This document shows, one piece after another, positions 6,018 to 9,792 of a stretch of 9,792 bases of DNA. The position numbers and the translations under genes were made by a program. Every line of letters begins with the position of its first letter. Position 1 is the stretch's first letter. The DNA is from CALBTQ01 sp036743315 (GTDB lineage: Bacteria > Lernaellota > Lernaellaia > Lernaellales > Lernaellaceae), in assembly GCA_036743315.1 (NCBI GenBank), contig DAINPV010000134.1, positions 1-9,792 on the forward strand, given 5' to 3'. The notes beneath the pieces are model-generated. The model was not told the DNA's origin and ran no database searches. It saw only the letters and a program-made list of their open reading frames with translations.

Positions 6018-6623
6018 ATGAGCAGCCCGGAAAAACGCGCCTATTTCGATTCCATCGCCGATAAATGGGACGGTTGGGAGGATCTTGTCGCGCTGCCGGG
6101 CCGTTTGCGCGAGGGATTGTCGGCCTTGGGAGTGCGGCCGGGCGAAACGGTGATCGACCTGGGGTGCGGCACCGGTAATCTCACCGCCGTGCTGGTAGAG
6201 ATGGTCGGCGAGCGCGGCTGCGTGATCGGCGTCGATTTCTCCCCGGTTATGCTAGCCCGCGCACAAACGAAACTTTCCTTGCCGCGGGTGCGTTGGTTGT
6301 GCGAAGAGGCGCACCGGTTGTCGGTCGATGCACAAAGCGTGGATCGCGTCGTGTGCTTTTCCGCCTGGCCGCATTTCGATGAGCCGCTTCGCGTGGCCGG
6401 GGAAATCTTCCGCCTACTTAAACCGGGCGGTCACGCACATATCTGGCATCTGGCCGGCCGCGAGGTCATCAACGAGGTTCATTGTGGGCAGGGGGAGCCG
6501 ATCGGCCGTGATTGGCTGCCGCCGGCAGTCGAGGTCGCGCAATTGCTGCGGGACGTCGGTTTTCTCATCGAGCGGATTGTCGACGAAACGAAGAGTTATT
6601 TGGTGTCTGTAATTAGGCCATAA
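6018..6623 (+). CDS. Class I SAM-dependent methyltransferase, substrate unknown
   Basis: A 201-residue Rossmann-fold methyltransferase. Motif I is VIDLGCGTGN (residues 45-54), followed by GVDFSPVML (71-79), whose Asp should bind the SAM ribose, and LKPGG (134-138) after the core. The N-terminal PEKRAYFDSIADKWD resembles the opening of UbiE/ArsM-like enzymes. Residues 141-156 hold a small His/Cys-rich patch (HIWH, then VHC) that could be substrate- or metal-related. It lacks the three-cysteine pattern of ArsM, so it is not a second arsenite methylase. The ATG at 6018 lies 5 bp after the peptidase stop. A TTG at 6009 in the same frame would overlap that stop; neither has a strong ribosome-binding site, which suggests translational coupling to the peptidase. 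The shared transcript links it to the peptidase, but no substrate can be named. Confidence 0.82.
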   Translation: MSSPEKRAYFDSIADKWDGWEDLVALPGRLREGLSALGVRPGETVIDLGCGTGNLTAVLVEMVGERGCVIGVDFSPVMLARAQTKLSLPRVRWLCEEAHRLSVDAQSVDRVVCFSAWPHFDEPLRVAGEIFRLLKPGGHAHIWHLAGREVINEVHCGQGEPIGRDWLPPAVEVAQLLRDVGFLIERIVDETKSYLVSVIRP

Positions 6624-6733
6624 TCGACCAATCGTTTATTAATACGCTCTTTCTTTTCAGGGCGTTCACGAGTAAACTCATGCACTCAAAGTTGAATATA
6701 TTCGTAACAACGTTATCGATACTGGAGGGATAG

Positions 6734-8452
6734 ATGATTCGTCGCTTGATGATTTTATTGGCGTTGGCGGCGCTGCTGGCATTCGCTGCGACGGCGCTGG
6801 CCGAATACGGCGAATGGGAAGACCTGTGCGGACTTGATCCGCCGGGCTACAGCAACGCTTTGTTCATGGACGGCGTGGCCACCAGCGAAACGACGGTTTA
6901 CACCATCGGCATGCACCAGCCGACGCTGGACGAGCTGGTTTATAGCTGGGTTAGTTCCGATGGCGGCTACAATTGGGACAAGATCGTCAGTTACCGCTAC
7001 GGTATGGACGATTGCGACATCATGAAAATGATGAACTTCATGATCGCCCTGGGCGCCGGCGATGACGACTCGGCGGTGTTCGGTGGCTTCGGCATCAGCG
7101 ACCAGTGCATTGCCAACCTCGAACTGCCTTGGTGCATGTTCCTGTGCATGTTCACGCTCGGTCCGAAGATCATGTTCACCGACGACGGCGGCGCCCATTA
7201 TTACGAGGCGCAAACACCCTTCGTTTTCGGCAGCGCCGTGGTGGCCATGACCCACGCGGAAGAAGACACCTACTACGCAGTCGGCGACACCGGTCTGGCT
7301 CTCAAGAGCGAGGACGGCGGTAAAGTGTGGGAACGTATTACCTCGCCGAATGCGGAGACCAGCTTCAACGATGTGCAGTTCTTCGATGCCGACACCGGCT
7401 ACGTCGCCGCCGGCGATCCCGAACCGGAAACCAAACTGGCCCCCAACGCCGGCGAGGAAGACAAAGTCTGGCACGCCTACGATCGCATCACACGCCACGT
7501 GCGTTACCTGAAGGACCCGCAATTCCGCAACGAAGTGCGTGCTCTCAATGCCAAGCGCGACCTGTCGGACAAGGGCCTCAACGGCCGCTTGTACAAGACT
7601 ACCGACGGCGGCGAAACCTGGGAATTGCTCTATGAGAAGCGGCTGGAATCGTTCATGTACATCATGATGCTCGACGAGGAACGTGGCTGGCTGGTCGGTT
7701 CGCCGATCGACGGCACGTTCCCCGATTTCACGCTCTACAAAACCGCCGACGGCGGTTACACCTGGGACGATTACACCGACCGCGTGCCGCTGGAAGACAT
7801 GGGCAACCTTGCGTTCGGCATCATGGGCTTCTCGTTCAGCCCGAGCGGCACCACCGGGTTTATCGGCGGCGCCGGTCAGCAGGCGGGCGTGGCCTACAAG
7901 TCGTTGCTGTTTTATTCGGTCGACTCCGGCGAGACCTGGCACTTCGATGAAGAATTGCTGCCCTGGGGGCATCCGATCACCAACTTCACCTGGGCGCATG
8001 AAAAGATGGCCTATGCGGTGGGCGGCGATCTAGCGGCCTATCGCTACACGCAGGTCAACCAGCCGCCGATCGCCCTGGCCGGCGACGATATTACCGCCTA
8101 TGTCGGCGATCTGGTGATTCTGGACGGCTCGGATTCTTACGACCCGGACGGCGATGCGATCACCTATGATTGGTCGCAGGTTTCCGGTCCAAATGTTGTG
8201 TTGACCGGGACGGACGGCTCCGCCCCGTCGTTCGCCGCCGCGGAAGCGGGCGAGCATCTCTTTGAGCTGGAAGTCAGCGACGGCCAGGAAAGCGCCGCCG
8301 ATCAGGTGAAGGTGATCGTGTTGGCCACCGGCGACGACGATGACGACGACGATGACGACGATGATGACAACGACGATGACGATGACGACGATTCGACGCT
8401 CAGCGACGACGATGACGATGACGACAATGATGACGACGGCTGCGGTTGCTGA
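6734..8452 (+). CDS. Secreted Asp-box beta-propeller protein with PKD-like domain and poly-Asp/CGC tail
   Basis: A 572-residue exported protein. A Sec signal peptide ends at ALA (residues 21-23). Residues 24-440 carry six Asp-box (BNR-type) motifs: SSDGGYNW (74-81), TDDGGAHY (149-156), SEDGGKVW (192-199), TTDGGETW (289-296), TADGGYTW (337-344) and SVDSGETW (395-402). This implies a six- or seven-bladed propeller of the Ycf48/sialidase-fold type, without evidence for sialidase activity. A charged, helix-prone insert occupies about 230-284. Residues 444-531 form a PKD-like beta-sandwich (NQPPIALAG, GSDSYDPDGD, ending EVSDGQ). The tail (534-568) is almost pure Asp and ends Gly-Cys-Gly-Cys. The start has a GGAGGG site at 6724-6729. 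The gene stands alone and ends at an intrinsic terminator. Its job is unknown; a surface or extracellular binding protein whose tail acts as a sorting or calcium-binding element is a reasonable guess. Confidence 0.88.
   Translation: MIRRLMILLALAALLAFAATALAEYGEWEDLCGLDPPGYSNALFMDGVATSETTVYTIGMHQPTLDELVYSWVSSDGGYNWDKIVSYRYGMDDCDIMKMMNFMIALGAGDDDSAVFGGFGISDQCIANLELPWCMFLCMFTLGPKIMFTDDGGAHYYEAQTPFVFGSAVVAMTHAEEDTYYAVGDTGLALKSEDGGKVWERITSPNAETSFNDVQFFDADTGYVAAGDPEPETKLAPNAGEEDKVWHAYDRITRHVRYLKDPQFRNEVRALNAKRDLSDKGLNGRLYKTTDGGETWELLYEKRLESFMYIMMLDEERGWLVGSPIDGTFPDFTLYKTADGGYTWDDYTDRVPLEDMGNLAFGIMGFSFSPSGTTGFIGGAGQQAGVAYKSLLFYSVDSGETWHFDEELLPWGHPITNFTWAHEKMAYAVGGDLAAYRYTQVNQPPIALAGDDITAYVGDLVILDGSDSYDPDGDAITYDWSQVSGPNVVLTGTDGSAPSFAAAEAGEHLFELEVSDGQESAADQVKVIVLATGDDDDDDDDDDDDNDDDDDDDSTLSDDDDDDDNDDDGCGC
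8333..8437 (+). repeat. GAY trinucleotide tract encoding the poly-Asp tail
   Basis: About 35 codons, of which 29 are GAC or GAT, interrupted by two Asn codons and a Ser-Thr-Leu-Ser island. The two Asp codons alternate irregularly rather than as one pure unit. Length changes by slippage in multiples of three would keep the reading frame and simply alter the acidic tail. A Gly-Cys-Gly-Cys ending follows at once. Confidence 0.85.
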
Positions 8453-8471
8453 TTAAACCGATGAACCATAC

Positions 8472-8508
8472 GAAGCCGGCGGAGTTAACCTTCGCCGGTT
8501 TCTTTTTT
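8472..8508 (+). terminator. Intrinsic (rho-independent) terminator after the propeller gene
   Basis: A 10-base stem GAAGCCGGCG (8472-8481) pairs with CGCCGGTTTC (8493-8502) with one G-U wobble, leaving an 11-base loop. Six T residues follow at 8503-8508. It begins 19 bp after the propeller stop codon, and should separate that gene from the downstream lipoprotein gene. Confidence 0.85.
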
Positions 8509-8522
8509 ATTGGGCTGGTAAA

Positions 8523-8543
8523 CGATATCGTAATGCTTAGCAT
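8523..8543. promoter_or_regulatory. Two adjacent short palindromes upstream of the lipoprotein gene
   Basis: CGATATCG (8523-8530) and ATGCTTAGCAT (8533-8543) are perfect palindromes lying between the terminator and the ribosome-binding site of the next gene. They may be regulator-binding sites in the promoter region. No convincing -35/-10 pair was found here, and palindromes this short can occur by chance. Confidence 0.2.
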
Positions 8544-8563
8544 GGATCGATGACCGGGAAACG

Positions 8564-8570
8564 AAGGAGG
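8564..8570 (+). promoter_or_regulatory. Strong ribosome-binding site that fixes a GTG start
   Basis: AAGGAGG lies six bases before the GTG at 8577. No ATG in this frame occurs until about 74 codons later, past the signal sequence, so this site decides the start of the lipoprotein gene. Confidence 0.85.
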
Positions 8571-8576
8571 TCTCGC

Positions 8577-9792
8577 GTGCGCCATTTCTTACTGTTGCTG
8601 TTGTTGGCGACCGCCTTTGTTGCGGCGTTCGGTTGCGGTCGGGACGATGACGACGATGCAGGCGATGACGATTCCGTCGCCGATGACGATGACGATTCCG
8701 TCGATGACGATTCCACCGCCGATGACGACGATGACGGCGATTTGTTGCTCGCCGGCGTCGCCGACGACTTTCTGGACGTACCCATCGGCCTGCCCATGGG
8801 CGGCTTCGGCATGCGTGTGGGGCCGAAAACCCCGTACAATCGAATGATGGGCGGCACTTCCGGGTATCTGGATCGGCCCAACGTTAAAGCACTGGTGCTG
8901 CAGCGCGGAACACGGCGCATCGTTATCGCCAAAGGTACGCTGCCGTGGGTGACCGAAAGCCTGCGCACCCAGGTGGTTGAGCAGGTGCTGGCGCGCACGG
9001 GCATCGATCTGGACCGCACGCTGATTTTTCTGGGAACGCACACGCACAGCGGACCGTCGCGGTTCATGGCGACGCCGACGATCATGGGCGTGGCGGGCAT
9101 GGACATCTACCATCAGGCGATTGTCGATCGACTGGCCGTTTCGGTCGCCGAGACAATCGTGGCGGCGATGGACGACCTGCAGCCGGCGAAGATCGGTTTC
9201 GGTTATCGCGAGCCCTTCGATCCCGATTATCTGCTGACCGCCGACCGGCGCTGCAACGACGGCCCTGGCGACTTCAAGGAAAACCGGTTGTGGGTGGGGC
9301 GCGTCGAAAACGGCGACGGCGAACCGCTGGCCGTGTTGATCGGCATGGCGATGCACGGTGTGATTTACGGATACGCCGATTTTCAGATGACCGGCGATGC
9401 GCCCGACGCGGTCGAACGCGCGGTGGAGAAACTGTATGACCGACCGGTGACCGCCATTTACGTGCAAGGCTCGGCGGGCGACGCGGTGCCGCAGATGTGG
9501 AGCTACCTCGGGCATCGCCGCGCCCAAATCAACGATTGGATCGGTTACAATATCGCGCAGATTGTGCGCGAGGTCGAGCAGACCATCGTCACGCAGGCGC
9601 AACCCGAGCTGAAAATCATCACCCAGCGCTACACGCACGACCGCGAAACGCTGGGCTATCAGCCCGGCGAATTCGGCGCGTACAACCTGGCCGGCGAATT
9701 TCAGGAATACCAACGCGGGGCAATGCTGTGCGGCACGTTGCCTTCCAAGAGCCACGGCAGCGTTGCCGATTGCGACGCACCCGACACCACGC
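8577..9792 (+). CDS. Lipoprotein with acidic linker and neutral-ceramidase-type N-terminal domain, 3' end cut by window
   Basis: The frame stays open for 405 codons to the end of the window. It starts with GTG behind an AAGGAGG site. Residues 1-20 form a signal sequence ending AAFGC, a plausible though imperfect lipobox with Cys20 as the lipidated residue. An Asp-rich linker follows (23-55). From about residue 59 the protein matches the neutral/alkaline non-lysosomal ceramidase N-terminal domain: PIGLPMGGFG, then GTHTHSGP (153-160) with the zinc-ligand His of the family, AMHG (258-261) with a second candidate zinc His followed by TGD, and QGSAGD (297-302). The remaining zinc-site Glu and Tyr would lie beyond the window. 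Characterised relatives hydrolyse ceramide to sphingosine and fatty acid; many bacterial members have unknown substrates, so the activity is inferred. It should sit on the outer membrane or periplasmic face, with the linker holding the domain away from the membrane. Confidence 0.88.
   Translation, partial: MRHFLLLLLLATAFVAAFGCGRDDDDDAGDDDSVADDDDDSVDDDSTADDDDDGDLLLAGVADDFLDVPIGLPMGGFGMRVGPKTPYNRMMGGTSGYLDRPNVKALVLQRGTRRIVIAKGTLPWVTESLRTQVVEQVLARTGIDLDRTLIFLGTHTHSGPSRFMATPTIMGVAGMDIYHQAIVDRLAVSVAETIVAAMDDLQPAKIGFGYREPFDPDYLLTADRRCNDGPGDFKENRLWVGRVENGDGEPLAVLIGMAMHGVIYGYADFQMTGDAPDAVERAVEKLYDRPVTAIYVQGSAGDAVPQMWSYLGHRRAQINDWIGYNIAQIVREVEQTIVTQAQPELKIITQRYTHDRETLGYQPGEFGAYNLAGEFQEYQRGAMLCGTLPSKSHGSVADCDAPDTT
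8643..8741 (+). repeat. GAY-codon tract encoding the acidic linker of the lipoprotein
   Basis: Thirty-three codons right after the predicted lipidated Cys encode five short Asp runs (5, 3, 5, 3 and 5 residues), mostly separated by Ser-Val, Ser-Thr-Ala or Ala-Gly spacers, ending Gly-Asp. The 5-3-5-3-5 rhythm suggests duplication of a DDDS/DDDDDS unit. It resembles the tail of the preceding protein in codon make-up, but sits at the opposite end of its protein. Confidence 0.8.

Noticed and set aside
6644..6665. Hairpin ACGCTC / GGGCGT after the methyltransferase gene, a possible terminator
   Set aside because: The stem is only six pairs with one wobble and a 10-base loop, and no T run follows it.
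6692..6720. Possible promoter TTGAAT with ATCGAT before the propeller gene
   Set aside because: The -10 match is poor at every spacing tried, so no promoter was annotated, although one must exist nearby.
6755..7999. A 414-codon open frame on the minus strand opposite the propeller gene
   Set aside because: The plus strand has a signal peptide, six Asp-boxes and a good ribosome-binding site, while the minus frame has no recognisable domain and an atypical composition.
8333..8741. Repeats that could be taken for a CRISPR-like or satellite array
   Set aside because: The repetition comes from Asp codons in frame within two genes; there are no uniform repeat-spacer units.
8589..9755. A 388-codon open frame on the minus strand opposite the ceramidase-like gene
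   Set aside because: It is the mirror of a real gene with strong domain motifs on the plus strand. Its own translation is rich in Arg, His and Val with low-complexity runs from the GAY tract, and shows no family motif.

Overview
This window looks like chromosomal DNA from a moderately GC-rich Gram-negative bacterium, probably deltaproteobacterial, myxobacterial or from a related candidate lineage. The clues are a lipoprotein signal, a secreted Asp-box/PKD protein ending in a long Asp-rich tail with a terminal Cys-Gly-Cys, and Shine-Dalgarno-led, tightly packed operons. The lineage is an inference from these traits and is not certain. No RNA genes, insertion sequences, phage genes or CRISPR arrays were seen.

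Layout. (1) 1-1530, plus strand: the end of an arsenic operon, with the C-terminal two thirds of an ACR3-type arsenite efflux permease followed by an ArsM arsenite S-adenosylmethionine methyltransferase. (2) 1522-4278, minus strand, converging on arsM with a 9-bp overlap: a compact four-gene zinc uptake operon read in the order regulator - znuA - znuC - znuB. Its first gene encodes a 91-residue ribbon-helix-helix protein with a Cys/His-rich C-terminus, a plausible zinc-responsive autoregulator in place of a Fur-family Zur. (3) 4279-4405: a short divergent promoter region where the two predicted -35 boxes overlap and AT-rich palindromes cover the operon's -10. (4) 4406-4693, plus: a small unrecognised membrane protein with a Cys motif and a His-rich tail. 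(5) 4771-6623, plus: an M28-family zinc aminopeptidase-like protein with two hydrophobic insertions, followed 5 bp later by a class I methyltransferase. (6) 6734-8452, plus: a secreted Asp-box beta-propeller protein with a PKD-like domain and a poly-Asp/CGC tail, ending at a good intrinsic terminator. (7) 8577-end, plus: a GTG-started lipoprotein with an acidic linker and a neutral-ceramidase-type N-terminal domain, cut by the window end.

How the parts fit. The first half is a metal(loid)-homeostasis block: arsenic is exported or methylated, and zinc is imported by ZnuABC under a probable local regulator. The divergent small Cys/His membrane protein may belong to the same circuit. The last two genes encode cell-surface or exported proteins that share unusual Asp-rich (GAY-codon) tracts. 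The most interesting candidate for something under-described is the RHH/zinc-ribbon regulator, its shared divergent promoter and the small Cys/His membrane protein beside it.
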